A stretch of 64,000 nt of DNA from Allacma fusca (lineage: Eukaryota; Arthropoda; Collembola; Symphypleona; Sminthuridae): positions 20,956,001-21,020,000 of the forward strand of contig OX359246.1 in NCBI GenBank assembly GCA_947179485.1. The letters are read 5' to 3'. The translations under genes and the position numbers were made by a program. Below the pieces are notes generated by a model. The model did no database searches, was not told the DNA's origin, and saw only the letters and a list, made by a program, of their open reading frames with translations. This document shows positions 38,673-53,779 of the stretch, one piece after another; positions within the stretch are counted from its first letter, which is position 1; the number at the start of each line of letters is the position of its first letter.

Positions 38673-38985
38673 GCCCCGGATTTTTGGGGCAGAGTGAGAC
38701 GCACCTCTTACAATTTAGATTACAAGGAGTTTGTCTCACAGTGCCCCGGATTTTTAGGGCAGAGTGAGACGCACCTCTAACAATAAATAGATTACAAGGA
38801 GTATGTCTCACGTGGCCCCGAAATATTGGGGCAGAGCGAGACGCACCTCTAAGAATAATTAAATTACAAGGAGTTTGTCTCAGCGTGCCCCGGATTTTTG
38901 GGGCAGAGTGAGACGCACCTCTTACAATTAAATTACAAGGAGTTTATCTCAGTGTGCCCCTGAATTTTCTATTACAATTAAAAAT
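38673..38985. repeat. 69-72-bp tandem satellite with internal hairpins, about 4.4 copies
   Basis: Copies start at 38673, 38743, 38815, 38887 and 38956, so units are 70, 72, 72 and 69 bases. Each unit contains gtctca, then gccccgg(a/t)tttt(t)ggggc, then agagtgagac, so gtctca/tgagac and gcccc/ggggc form a nested hairpin at each junction. The remainder is gcacctcttacaa plus attacaaggagt. Lys/Arg/Pro-containing minus-strand frames across it are artefacts. Confidence 0.93.
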
Positions 38986-41900
38986 GTTGTCTCATGTCTC
39001 CCCGGATAGGGCGATGTTCATTCATTTCTGGAAGAAATCTTATTTTTTATAATGTTTTGTTCCAGGTATCTATGTGGGGGACAAAAGGCTTGAGTTACCC
39101 AGAGCTGCACTTGTAAAGGAAGGTGACTGTACACAGCTATGGAGAGCGTGGAGGAAGAGCTTATAAAATGTTAAGCGTACTTTCCATATTAATTTTCAGA
39201 CTACTAATTTTTCCGATAAGTTTATTTGTCTATGAGTACTCCGCTACATTTGTATTTCCAGCCTGGAAATTCTACACATCTACTCATTTTATTACGTACT
39301 GGAAATTCCCTTCCCTGGAAAATACAATTTATTATACGTGGATCATAAAACTCTGGTGGGCTAAATATTATGGCATTACTTTGTATTGAGTAGGTCCTGT
39401 AGAGCCCAGCCCTTTCAGATACTTACAGTAGATATTTTACTCCCATGAAGCTAATAGGAAATTTATTATTAAAATGTTACACTTGCTCAAGTCCAAAGTT
39501 GTTCCGAGTTTTGTTTATTCCCATCGATTCAATTTACATTCGCATAAAGTGTATAAGTAGATACCTAGGGCTGGGATACATGACCCAATGTATCCCAACT
39601 ACACTGGAGGGGGTGGGAGAGGAAGGGACTCTCCATGTATAAGTAAATGGTCGATGACAAAAACAGTCAAAACCGGAAAATCCAATTAAGTTGCTCATTT
39701 TAGCCCAAAACTTGAATAAATTGGAAACAGACCCGATCCCCCTAAAGTTTTTAGCCCGTATATTTTACTTACTTTTAGCAATATCCGGAAATTAATTTAA
39801 TTAAACTAGATTAACATTTCTGACTCCGTCCATATGTACATACGCACGGGAGAGCCCAATCCTATGAAAGATCCTATACACACTTTCCCAAATATACATA
39901 TACGCAAAGATCACATGAAAATCCAAAGGAGCTTTCACTCAATGGATAATCATCAAGGCAAAAAATTAAAAATTAAAAAAAAAAAGCTAACTTATGCTCA
40001 AGCTACAAAACAAACTTGTTTTTTTCTCCCCGCCCCCAGTGTACAATTAACCAATCAAAATTAAATAGGGAAAAGTTTAGAATATTTTTCCACTATCAAA
40101 AAAAAAAAATTATTTATCCTGGATGTATAAATTGGAAATTTATTTATGATTTTAATATGCTAATATACACTCCAGTCCAGATTTTCTTCCTGGAGCTCTC
40201 CCTGCAAATATTTCCCAGTAGCTCTCAGTCTCAGTACATCCCAAATCCAACCCATGTAAATATATTTGCTCCGAGCCAAAGTAAAATCTCATAAATCCCT
40301 GGCTCCTTCCAAATTAATCATCTTAATTAAACAAACTTGTGCTCCTCAATATGCATTGGGAATGTATGGAAGAAATTTAAATCCTGGGAGGATACTTTCT
40401 CCAGGAAAAATTTTACAGGGCATATGCGTCCATTTCCCCTTTAAATACATACATACATACATACGGGCAGAGGAGTTGGAATGTAAACACCTGGATAGGA
40501 TCTTCATAGTTTCATATCCATCTTTTTTTTTTACATCCACAATTATATAGAAAAAAATCCCCGTGGAAAAATCTTATTTACAAATTTATTCCCCTATAGC
40601 CCCAAATGGTAGATACATACAAACCATTAAAAAATTCCCCCAATCAAAGGAGTTTTCTTAAATCCAAGCGCCCTTAAATCCAAATACTTCCTGTAAATAT
40701 CTCCGCAACCCTGGTTAATAACAACAGCCCTGGGATCCGTAACGCTTCATAACAAAATTTGCCCTCATAATGAGAAAATATTAAATTATTATACGGCTGT
40801 CAATATTTGTATTGCAAAAAACGCAAAAATTGTAACATTTTTGCAAAACCCCGTTTGAAAAAATAATTATTCCGCCCCAAAGGGAAAAATTTTATTTAGA
40901 GGAAATACCCCGAAATTTTGCTGTACCTAATTATATAAATTTACAAGGAAAATATATATACTCAATACGTAGCAAAATCCAAGGAAACTGCTGGAAACAT
41001 TTCAGAATTAATGGGTAGGGAAATATGGGTGGGGGGAGGAATTCAAGGGTTATAATTTGCAATGTAAATGGTCAAATTTAAGAAATCCCCCTCTAAAATC
41101 TACCTCAATGCTAAAATTCCTCCGTATTTACATTATTCCTAAGAATTAATGCAAGTCATAATTCAGACCAGCCTCTGCTCTTATATACCCTAAAATAGCA
41201 TCTTCATCTTACCCATATTTTCTAAATTTCCCTCCAAACCTCCACAGAGTCTAACTACGACTGAATATTAAAATATTCGTAAAATATCTTGTTTATTTTC
41301 TCCTTTAAGAGAAACTCCCTCAACTTCCCATCTGCACACTGTCAATATTAAAACCACATCCGAATAATTCCTCATTCCCCCCCCCCCAAAAATCAAACCC
41401 CAGTCAAACAATTGCTCCAGGATCCGCTCAAAATTTCTTCTACACACAAATATGTACAGGGACTAAATTTTCCTAATTTTTTGAATTATGATAATAACCT
41501 CAGTCATTAGCATAAACAAAAACTGGAAGCTATGAACCTCGTGCTTGGCAGAATCTCTGCCTAAACTTTCACAGTATAGTGAAGTGGGAATTTAGGAAAG
41601 TACACACTTTTCAGATATCCCACAGCTTTGAGAACCTGTAGCATTTAGGGACTTGTGTAGGTATACATGTGTCTAATTATGTATTCTATGTTTCTGTATG
41701 GAGAGCTCTGGGATATTTTCGAAAGTAAAAGGGGGAAAGTTGATATAGAGAAATATACATGACAGTCCTGACTGAACACCCGCAAAAGGAAGCACTTGAA
41801 TATTTCTCGTCCCCTCCTATCACAACGAGAGAAAATAATATGAAGGGAGCAGCGAAGAAGTGTTCAGGACGTTGAGAAGTGAAAGCTTAGTCCACACACA

Positions 41901-42213
41901 TACAATCAAACTCACATACATGGGAGGATTCTGAATGTATCCAAACTTTCGGAATCAAAACATGGGGCTAATATACAAGCTACACTAAAACATGGGTATA
42001 CAAAAACATACAGACTTTCTCTCTCTCTCTCTCTCTCTCTCTCGTGTCTGTCTCTCTGAATTTCCATGAAAATTTCCTGTATGTATTAGTAGGGCTGATG
42101 ATGGTCCTATAAAATTGTTTTCTCGGGAAGGGTCAAATATCTATATTTTAAATAGCATGTATATACTATAGTGGTTACAGGAGTGAGTGCTCAACGAGTG
42201 AGAGAGTGAGTGA

Positions 42214-42246
<33 letters not shown>

Positions 42247-45200
42247 CGGTGAGGAAAGAGAAGAGCGAAGAGCCGAGTAAAGTTGGATATAAATTAGCAT
42301 TGCTTTGCATCATGTAATCTTATTAATTTACATATTAATCAACGAATTCTGATTACAGCCCGTAGGTAATTTGCATTAATCCAATAATTGGGCACTCCTC
42401 GTTAGAAATTAAAATTAAGGACTTAATTTATTTACGCGTCCGCCCTAAAATTATACTTTCCCATGCTCAGTCACATCCGTATACATAATTACATACAATA
42501 GATACAGCCACACACGTATATATAATTACATATCTTCATACACACATAGAAATAAATGCAGACAGTCAAGCAAGCTACTCTGTATCTATCCTACTCAAGT
42601 TTAACTCCGTCATTTGGTTATTAAAACTATGCATAAAATATCCTCCTACCCTTAAAGCTCCCGCCATAAACATACATAGCCCGCTATTACTTACAGATAC
42701 GGATTTGGGACGAGGACTCCAATTCCTAGTTTTGACAGGAGGCTCTGTAGCATATACAATAAATAAGTATTTAGAGCTATCTATTTGTAGCCCTGGTAAG
42801 GAAAAATCCTCTTCCATGTACAGTAATTGCAAATGTGTGATTATTTTATTATTTGATAAATCCTAGTGGTAAATGTGGAGGTGTCAAGGAGGAGGGCCGG
42901 CCTAGTTTCCGTGGGAATTTTACTGGGGATTTAAAAAAATGAAATAATTACTATAAATTAAAATGTACACACATGAATTTTTAGAGACATTGTTCTTCTC
43001 AAGTAATTTGTTTAATTTGACACTCGGGTGTTAAAAATTGAAAGTAAGATTTTGTAAGTCAAGTGTGTGTGTGTATTGGAATTATTGGCATTGGAATAGT
43101 TTGATGATTTTTAATGGGGATTTTTCCTTTGGTTCGGAGAATTTTTGTGATTATGCAAGGGTGTTGTAAAACATTTATTTGAAACAAAAAGCACAAAAAA
43201 TAAGTTGGGCTAAGTTAAGGGAAAAAAGTATTTAAATAAAGTGAGTGAGGGAGAGAGTGAGGGAGAGAGGGATGGGATGAGAGACTCATCAAGCCCTGCT
43301 TTTAATTTGCATAAATATTTCTAATTGCGGGTCCCTCTGCATATTTAGCATTATGATGATGTGTCTACGTCCCAGGGCTTCCCAATTATAATGGGAAATG
43401 ATCATAAGAGCTTCCCCGGTAAATTAAAACCTCTGCCTTCTCATGTATTTGGGATAGGGACGAGAGGAATTATTTGTCCCTATTTCTAACACACGCGTTA
43501 GTCATCTTCCGACCCCCCGTCGGATCCTAACTCCAACTGCAGGGGCTATGGCTTGCTTGGAAATAGTAAACTAGTTTTTAAAATTCGCATGACTCAAAAT
43601 ATGATTAAATTTTTTTTTGTAGAAAATTCAGAAATACTTTCATAAAATAAATTACCCGCAATTAAATAAATTGTGAGTGCAAAACATGGTTTAGCTTCTC
43701 AGCTGTATCAGACATCTGCTTGGATCGAATGCTTCTTGAAGATTTGCTTGTCCAACACCTTTGGTAGAAAAAAAGGTAGGATTTTGACAGGGTCATTTTC
43801 ACCAGTGAATTTTTCCCTGACAGATGAAAATACATTTGATTACGAGAAGATGCTATCAATGTGTACATTTAAAATATTGTATATAATAATTTAGGATTTT
43901 TTACAGTATTATCAAAATTAATTGCCAGTCCAAGTATTAATTCTCTCATTGGGAGCAGGCGGACGCACGCAAGGAGTGTAAAACAGGTCAGGGTATTAAT
44001 TATAATTGGGTTTAAGTGTAATTATTTGAGCTTCCGTGATTCTGAGCGTAGATCTATCTCTGTATGACATTTTAACCTCCGGATAATTCCAAGGGTTGTT
44101 GTAAGCTCTGTGTGAATAGCCCTGACTCTGAGACTCTGAGTGAACACCTGTATATAAATAGTATTGGAGTCTAATATGGCGATACATATGTATCTACGTA
44201 TATCTATGTGTAGGTATTAATGAAGGTGTTATTATAGATATAGGGTCCATGTTCAGAGCATACTTCTGCATGCCTTCTCATCCCAGGTTATATGACTGTA
44301 ACCTCGTCCTATGTATGTTCCAACGTTTGCACACTATTTTCTCCCCATTTGCACATCTTTTATTGTCAGATGGGATAATAATTTCTGGAAATTATCCCTG
44401 ACTCTTGTGTACTACACAGGGACTAGGTAACAATTTCCCGCACGAAACTCCCTCCTCAACCCTCTCAGCTCTCTCAAATAATAATTATATTTCACACAGA
44501 CACACTTTCACGTGAACCGTTCCTATGTAAAGACATCCCAGCTCCGTCCTATATGTACAGTATCAGCTGGGACTACAGTATGGATGGACGATGGGCTGCC
44601 GTCTCGTCACATTGTGAAATCCCTATAATTAATGCCAAATAATTCCAAATACGTCAATCAAAGATCCTTTATCTGTTTTTCTCCCTCCTCCATATCCCAA
44701 TAATAAGCTCTCAACTCTTTAGCAATTGCTAGTCTCAGTCCTTACTCATATACATACATATACCTAGGTAGCTAAAAGTCATATATGTAATTATATCCAA
44801 AGGAGAAAATATGAAATGGTAATAATTTTTCCTGTAACACAAATATCCGGACTTGATTCTGTCCTTCGAAGCCCCACGAGCTGCAGTTTTATACTGTAAA
44901 ACCTCGACGTAACTTACACCCTAACTGACCGGCGCCTCCACCATGTTAGGCACAGCGGAGGTCATCTAAGACCCAGGCTTTTGTCCCTTGAAAAAAATTT
45001 TATTTCTGAAGCTCATAAGCTGCAAATTATGGAGGAAAGCAAAGGTAATTTTTTGTATAGAAGGCCCATCCATTAGGAATAATAATGTCAGCTAGAAATG
45101 TATTAAATAGCCATAAAATGTGCATGAGGCTACTCAGGACTGACGGTGCTGTTGGGAATGAAATTTATGCAAAAAGAACCCCATTGCAGTTGATTACAGT

Positions 45201-48200
45201 TTTAAATGAGATTTATAATGAGCATTTATGAAAATGACTGACAGCTTTTCTCCCCAACTGTCAAGAGGAATACTGGCTGACCCTGTGTCCTGATATTTCC
45301 CTCTCTTTTTCCATCCATCCCACTCCACGTTTGGAGTATTACCACTGTGAAAAAAGGACCATTGGAGCTTCACATTCCCAGCATTTCCCACAATAATACA
45401 TACAACACTTGTATGTATATCTGTAGATACTTCTAGTAGAGCAAGTCCAAGTCTCATTTTTCTCTCAGAGCCCAAAACCTTTAGTTTATATAACTACCAA
45501 AGTTTTAGATTCTACTGAAAGGAAAATTACCTTCAGGTGAGCAGAAAAAAAAAATATTACATTCATAAACACCTGGAATTGAATTACACAAACATGTGAA
45601 TTTTCTTCTGTGAATATGAGACTTGACGCGCTCAAAGTTGGGAAAATACTGGTTTATTTACACAGTAGCCGGAATGTTGTATATGTTAAACAAGTAATTA
45701 GACTTGAAAAAATTCAGCAATTATTAATAACCATTGAGAATAATTATTATTGATCATATTTTCCTTACAAGTCAGCACTTTCATAATCAATACACACTTA
45801 TTTGCCCATCAACGGGAGCGTTCCTGGTTCTTCAACCTATGGACGTATGCATGGTTCTACATACATAGGTTGGGGAATATTATCCAAGGCTATGCTAGGA
45901 ATGGATGTACATATAGATATAATATGTATAGATGATATATATAGAATAATTATTATTACCATGGGAGCAAATGGAAAGCATGGGCTTAAAATCTTTCAAG
46001 TCAGGATGTTCAATTTGGGCTAAAATTAGAAGCTAATAAATTTGTTTACTTGACATTTTAAAATTGTCATTTTTCAAGGACAAATGGTCATAAAATGTTG
46101 TTAAATAATTAGCAATTGGGAACAACGGATTAGAATTGTTAGGACGGACACCTTGAATAGGGAATAATTGTAGTATTAAACCCGCCTTATTCAATGCGCA
46201 CACGTTCCTCAGTATTGGCAGGCCATTTAAAAGTATTTACCTGGAGAGGGCTGTCACAAATGGGGGAAGGATTTTGGTAATTGAAAAATTATAACAAATA
46301 TAACAACAAAAATTATAAAAAATACAAAATTATTTGTAAATGCAATTTTAGAGATATTGACAAGTGGCCGAAATTAACCCTGCATTTCCTACCGAGCAAC
46401 AAAATCAATATGGTAAAATATCTCCATGGACTTTGATAAATGCCATTAATCTCTGAAATTGGGAAATGGTTTGGAGCTTGAGGAGCATTAGAGGGTATTG
46501 GGTGAAAGGGAAAAGGATAAAGTATAGGAGAGAGATGGAGATTATGAGCATTGAACCTGCTCTGAGAATCCGAACGAACGGGCCAAAGTAATAATAAGAG
46601 CAGCTGACATAGGACTATAATTAATTATATTGACTAGAGCATTATTTACGGGCAGCAATTATCATTAAACACTCATAAATTTCCGCTCCTAGTCATATCC
46701 CATCTTACATATGGGGAAGTGTAATTTACTTTAAAACCACTCTCTGTGAGGAGAGCACTCAAAGGGCGCTGCTCCTCTTACCTTAGTGCGTCCCTAAGAG
46801 GTAAATATCTTACCTCAACTTACACATCCCTATATTCAAAATTTGACTGTATATAAAATTTCTTTACATATAACTATATTGCTCAGACTCATAAAATGTA
46901 AAACTCCCAAGTTTACACATGTTTACAATTTTTCTCTGTATGTAATTATATTTGCACGTACATATGTTTTCCCGTATGTCAATAAGTAATTATGCATAGG
47001 GACCCCAAATTTGACCAGGTATCTTAAAATTGACTACCCAAAATATTTACCTGCTAATCCCTGCTAAGCATAAATATTAGCAGGTTGATATACTTATGTA
47101 GGTACATACATATATGCGTAAGAATATATATGTAACCAAAGGGGCTCAGGATTTTAAAATTGACTCATATGTAAAATATGCGCTTTGAAATAAATATCTA
47201 ATGTAAAGAGGGCTTACGTCCAAGGAGAGCTTTTCCAAATCCATTACTCCTATTAAGGTTCATTGCGGACGGACTGGGGCACTCAGAGACACATGCACAT
47301 CAGTTAAGAGCCTGTGTTGGTGGATCATGCATATGGATAGGGTGATTGGGCAAGAGGGGTCTAAACCTGTTAGGCCTGACAATTGGCTCTTTTTTCATGT
47401 GATAAAATGATAATTACAATTATTAAAATTGATGCAAAATATATTACCTTCTCTGCATATTTACATTCCAAGTGGTCTTATTTGGCTCGGGATAGAGGAG
47501 CAGATAGCCTCTATATATATACAGAGACTATCTGTAATATGCCCCATGAGCATTGGGCCGTTAATGTAAAATATGTAGAGGCATATGATTTTAACATAAG
47601 AACTTCCACATTGTTAACATATGTGTAGATATATAGTCAGGGCTGGACATCAGGCGCTCTCCCAATATTTATAGATATATTTGCATGCTTATATTTCCCA
47701 GGTAATTCCAATTCAGAGCCCATTCTTTGCTTTGTACAAGATTAATGAGATTTTTTTTCTCTCTCTCTCTCTCTCTTGTATTTTGTGGAGACTTGATCCA
47801 CACACACACATACACACATTGTAATAATCCTTTAGCCTCTCTTCCACATTACATCCCTATATATGTATCTACATGTATGCAGAGGCCGAGTCTCTAAAAC
47901 AACACCGCCTTATTTTCCTCCACTCAACTTTTATAATCCCATCGATACATTCCTGTCAACTGGTCCGATATCCCTTCAGAATGGCAATAATATGGGTGGG
48001 ATCTGACTCTCCTTCCACTATTTGAATTTTCCAAATCAATTAAATCCCATAAATCAAAATCCCTCACAGGGCAAATTAGCTAATTGCATTTTAAAACCAT
48101 GAGGATGCCAGAGCAGAGTCGAAATCCCATCCTTCAATGTCCCAGCCGGAATTGACTTCCTTTCGAACTTCCAAATGTCAAAGTGTCTTTTACAATTATT

Positions 48201-48826
48201 CTACTAATTGTACAAATTATTTCTCTAACAAACACTCACACCTAAAATAACTGTCATTATTGTAACTGTGACAGTACTGAATTTTGTAAATTTTATAATC
48301 ATTTTATAAAATCCCAGATTGGCAATTGTAATGCTAGATTTGAATTATTGTTAAATGTAATTACAGCAGAGCCTGCTGACTATAACTGATCCTGTAATTC
48401 TAGGTTAAGATTTCTTCGAATAAAGACGTACTTTCATTATAATATGTCCGAGCAGAGATTTTTCAGCCTAATGACTAATACGTCTGTTACAATGACTCAT
48501 AGAATTAATATCCTATGGTGAGGACGAGGGATGTGAGGGATTCAGGAATTATTAAAGTTTCTAATTTTTACCCTCCACATTTTTAACACGCTTTAATTCG
48601 TATGTAATGCCAAGTGGGGATGAATATGTGGTGGAGGTACATATAATTACTTGTATTTCACCTTTAAAATTTCCCATGCAATAATACACTTTTAATGATA
48701 CCCTGGACAAAGTAGCATTCACTATAGGGAGGTGTACTATAAGTAGGTAGAATTTTTGTATTTTGTGTAACGTTCTTTTGGATTCCAGAAACGTCCGAGC
48801 TATTGACTTGTGTGAACTGTGTGTTA

Positions 48827-48862
<36 letters not shown>

Positions 48863-51800
48863 GCGCACGTATCTGGATATAGCTAGAACGTTTTAATTCA
48901 CATGCATATGAAGACGCATTGTCGTACACAGTTCGTATGGAAAAGTCCAATGATGACGACAGAGTCCAGCCTGGCCCCTTCATAAAGGAAACTCTCACAT
49001 GCACGGATTAGTTTATAATCATAAGGACAGAGGAGGTGATCCGCCCTTATCGACGCCGCTGAATGGTGCCCGCCACCGATTCCCGGCGGAATGGCTCACT
49101 CCAAATTAGAGCCCAAAAAGTCTGAGCACTTTTCTTTCTCATATCTCACCTCTCGCTTGTACAGAGTCTCTCAGAGTCGGAGACTCTCCCAAGTACAGTC
49201 CACACACCTTATATAGGGGGAACACAGCCCTCTAGAAATTCATACAAATTCGTCTAATATACTAGACCCCTTAGGTATTGCAAATCCAAGGGTAGGGTTA
49301 TATAGCCACAGTACACTGTATATAGCAAGCTGCTGGAGTGGACTCCATTCAGGGACTTATTTAAATGTCAAGTATATATACTCATCCGGCTCGAAGGACC
49401 ATAACGCTCCCCTACATGCACGGAATGCACTGTAACTCTAAAATAGCTCGAAAATCACTGGAAATAAAGTCCACTCCAGTGGAAATCACGGACCGATTTC
49501 CCCATAAGCTTTGTACTATAACAGCAATGATTAAAATAATTCCTCAACTCTGAAAATGAAACCCACATAAAAGAGGGATTATGCAAAGTCAAGTAATAAT
49601 TATTGGAGTACTAGCCAAAACACAGGAATTGCTTTATAGTAGCGTAGTAGCGTAGTATTGCCCGTCGTACAAATGTACATATACGCAAACAAAACTATAT
49701 TTACTTTAAATAGAGTCAAAATTCCATGAAAATGTATACCCCGGTAATGTACACTTAATTACTATAGCTCTGACTGTGAGGGACGGACAAGGCTGGAGTT
49801 AAGCATTCAGGAGCAAAACTATACAGCGGTCTAGCATTATAAATCCAGAGGCTGAGGAAGGATGTGTAGAATGTTTATTAACAATAAAATTTGAATTGCA
49901 ACAAGCAAGAGAGTAAGCATTTGGTGGGGTCATAATTTGAAAATTAATTACGTCAGCATCCGTCTGCCTATTATGAGGACACCGTGACTGGATTTTTGAA
50001 TAATAAAGAGAAAAAAAAAGCTGATCAAATATTATTTATCCGTCAATTTCATACTTGAACTTATCATTTATTTTTCTCCCCTACAAGGCTCAATAAACGT
50101 TGGTTTTTTTTATAGATTTTATATTTTTTATTTTCAATTTACCGGTTCTCCGGAGTAATTAACTTTCCTTGTGGAGTCTTACCCAAGGCCTATAATTATA
50201 AGAGGGGATGAGTTAAGCGATCTCCCAACACTTGCCTACCAGCATCCCCTAAATTATGGATCCAGATCCCGGCTATGCTCTAATGCTACAAACACACACA
50301 AACACACACACATAGATACATACATACACACAAGAGATAATTAACCTGAGAATCGTCCTGCCATCTAATTGTTAGGGGCATACGGGCAAGCAGGTCCATA
50401 AATTTCCTCCGTAATATGATAATCATATTTGAGTAATTACAACCCATAGCCATTGTCAGGGCTCTCTCCCTGGTCACATTGCACACGGAGCACGTAATAA
50501 ATGTAGCTTTTCTATCCAGTCAATTATTTGAGCCCTGTAAGATAATTCCTTGACGAAAATAGCCCTTGTCAGGATATCCATCCAGTGTTACATGATTCCA
50601 ATCCATTTCATTTCCCTACAGCACATAATTTAATCCTATCTTGCTCCTATGTATCTACATATGTCCCTTCAAATAATTCTGTTAACACAAAAGCAACTCT
50701 GCCCATAATTATTAAAAATTCCAAATACACTATTTCCATAAAATCAACTTACACCCCCCAAAATTTCGTTCCAATAACATTCTGCATTTTACTCCCGAAA
50801 ATTACAATTATTGTTTTAAACGAGCATCCAAATTTTTCTCTTCCCTGGAGAGACAAAATTCTCTCACCAGAGCTGTATTTGTATTTTTTGTAACTTTTCC
50901 CCTTTGCAATATTTTCTCTCATTTGCTACATATTATATGAGGGTTCGCACAGTTCTTGTAACACGAGGAATGAGAACGTACAAGCTAACCACACTGTACA
51001 TAATTACGTACGAAGTGAAGGTAAAATCCTTTTTTCAAGTCCACATAAAAAAATTATAGTTTCGAGAGTAAACATTTGATGACTCCAAAGCTGATTATTG
51101 CTCATAGTGCCTGTCTGCATGGAGTTGACAGAACAATGAGACACTTTATATATTAGAAAAATCCAGTGTATTAAAATATGTATGGTATATACACACACAC
51201 GTACATTATATATATGTAATTATACACACACACACACATAAACCAACAGGATAGGGACAGAGTACATTCGAGAGACATCAAACCCCAGAAATGATTAGGG
51301 CAGGTATACATTGGACTAATAGTACAAGGGCTGTGAGTACTAGGAAGCAAAATTAATTTCATTTTGACAATTTCATATTCCAAGGTAGATAGATATAGCT
51401 ATGTAAATATGTATATATGTATACTTTTAGGACTAGATATCTAGTCCTCACCCTCAAAGAAGACGACTATGAATTACTTGAACAATAAAATTGGTGGAGG
51501 AAAGTTATGCAGAGAGTACAGTTAAAATATTTATAGGTCCTGTATCCTTATTCCTTATGACTCGATAGCTGTAGGTATAGATTCTATGCACATCCCCAAA
51601 TATTCCAATACATATGGGAGGACAGTCTACCCGAAAATACATACTAAGATCCGTCGAGGGAAGACGAGAGTACAAGAGAGGAGGGAGCGGACCAATGAAA
51701 CTCGTCAATAAAATAGATTATGTCAACATGGCCAACTATTTATAGCCGATTTCCCCGTTCCAATTTAATAATGATTTATTTTATGAGGCTAAATTATAGG

Positions 51801-53756
51801 CTATCCAATGAATTATGCTTGAACACACGAGACGAGACGAGAATGAATGACGGACTTCTCTCTCTCTCTCTCTCTCCATCTCCTCACTCTCTGATACTCC
51901 TCATATATACTCCTCGCTTTTAAATGTAATACCAAGACTAATAACCACACAGATTATTAACTACCTCCTCTCTCTCTCTGCCCTGTCTCTCTTGACTCTC
52001 ATCAGGAGCTGAGAAGCGAAAACAAGAGTAAGTACTATAAAGCCCAAACCACCGCCCATACTTAAAACAAATCCACATTCTTTCCCTTCTCCTAGTAATG
52101 CACCTTCCAAAGAGTCATAAAAAAAATAAAAATTATGCAAAACTCCTTGAGTGACGCCCAATCTGTAGCAATTCTTGAAGCTTCCCAAAAATTCTCCTCT
52201 AATTAATCATCTCCCTTTTTTTTAACCCCCTTGACAAATCTTTCTAAATCTTACAAAATCCCACACATCCCTGAAAACAAAAAATCCCTTAAAATCTTCC
52301 CTGGACAGTTCCAATAGTAAACGTCCCAAATTGACAATAACATGGGAAAAATAGAGACAATACAAAAAAAAAAACCATTGGAGAAAAAGGAAATATTTAT
52401 TGACATTGAAGGGGAATTCTCTGGATGAGAAATTTTTAGCTCTGGCTTCTGTATGTACGTGCATATTTACATACATATGTCAATAAGGGGATAATATTCT
52501 AGGGAATATTTTCTTATTTAAAAATTTGATCACAATAGCCTAGTAAATAGCCTAGTATTTGTACATAGGGCTCTTATTTTTTATGTAACGTCTTTGTATA
52601 ATTTTCTTTTTTGCACATACGTGGGACATGATGAGCATGATGAGTTTTTACGTTTGAGACAGGACTTTAGTATAAACATTCGTACAATTGGATGTTCGTC
52701 CAGTGACGTAATTTACAGCTAATTTCCTCCACGTTACGGATCCTAACAGCAGGCTGACATTTCAATGGAGGACGAGAGAGATAGTCCCAAGGAAAACAAA
52801 GTTAATAATGTAAATAATTTTTAATGATACTTTCTCAATGGATGATTACATTACTGCATTTACTCTCTCACAGAGAGAGCCCCATAGAGGAGCACATAAT
52901 ACACAGGCAGAGAGTTAACAGCTCCTCGAAATTAATTTACAAAAGAGCAATATAGTCTCTTTACCCAGTAATCAGGCATTATTACATATCCATTCATATT
53001 TCATTCCACTTTTACATCCCTCAAAAATCCACAACAGGGTCTTTCATATAGGAATGGAACACTGTCATAAATATATGAGCCTCTCGTGTGTATAATTCAT
53101 ATTCCCACGTCATTCTTGTTCTCAGTGTAAATATCTCTCCACACTTTATATACATACATAGAGTATCTATCTACACATATATATATATGAGAACAATTCT
53201 TAGAAAAAAAAATAGTTTGAATTTGTTTAAGCAGGACGACTTACAAGTTCTGTCAAAGCTTTTGTAACATGGTGGAGGTGCAGGGTGTTGGGAGCATATT
53301 TCTTAGTATATCAGAGGAATTAGACTGTAATTACTTATATATGCAGGGACGTTTATACGTATAAAATATATTTATGTCCTATGACTTTACTATAGGAGAG
53401 GGGAGCTACTAGGAGGAAACCCAATTTTATGCAGTTGACACATTTTAACCAGATTACTGTAAAAGTTTTAATATAATCACAAGAAGGACGTGTGTATGTC
53501 TCTCTCTCTCTCTCTCTCTCTCTCACTAACTCTGTATATCCGTGTGAGTGTGTTGAAAAATCTAAGCATCATATAGAATGTAAGACTTATATGAAATGAA
53601 ACGCCCATAAATAATCATGTTAACTATTTGTCCGCAAGTCAACTATTATTTCATAATTCATAATAAGGTATGGATCAAAAGGGAGTTTCGTATGAAGTTT
53701 CATATTTTAATATTTTTATAGCCCAGTGTGCTTATTGCTTATGTAAATACGAGAGA
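38986..53756. other. Non-coding stretch with microsatellites
   Basis: No supported gene. It contains CT/GA tracts (42018-42043, about 42190-42246, 47757-47776, 53497-53524), (GT)n at 48829-48858, a C-run near 41378-41387 and several (tacata)n stretches. A terminal-repeat-like motif lies near 44898. A GC-richer island of about 80 bases lies at 49038-49100 with no recognisable content. Confidence 0.55.
48829..48858. repeat. (GT)n microsatellite
   Basis: About 30 bases of GT followed by gcgcgc, a purine/pyrimidine alternation that could adopt Z-DNA. Confidence 0.93.
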
Positions 53757-53779
53757 GGGGGGGAGGGGAGGGGAGGGGG
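53757..53779 (+). other. G-quadruplex-type G-tract
   Basis: Four G-runs of 7, 4, 4 and 5 separated by single A residues on the plus strand. This fits the classical G3+N1-7 quadruplex pattern with very short loops. Confidence 0.85.

Noticed and set aside
38587-38811. Minus-strand frame across the 70-bp satellite
   Set aside because: Pure tandem-repeat translation that stops within the array.
45194-45475. 93-codon minus-strand frame
   Set aside because: No recognisable motif, no convincing splice sites, length within chance for this composition.
48561-49004. 147-codon minus-strand frame
   Set aside because: It passes through the GT repeat (His-Thr run) and has no domain, homology or exon signals.
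49034-49060. ggaggtgatccgccc, resembling the anti-Shine-Dalgarno end of bacterial 16S rRNA
   Set aside because: No rRNA sequence on either side; a short chance match in a eukaryotic contig.
49382-49401. A 17-base match (reverse complement) to 62591-62607
   Set aside because: A single match of this length is not surprising across all pairs in 64 kb, and flanks do not align.
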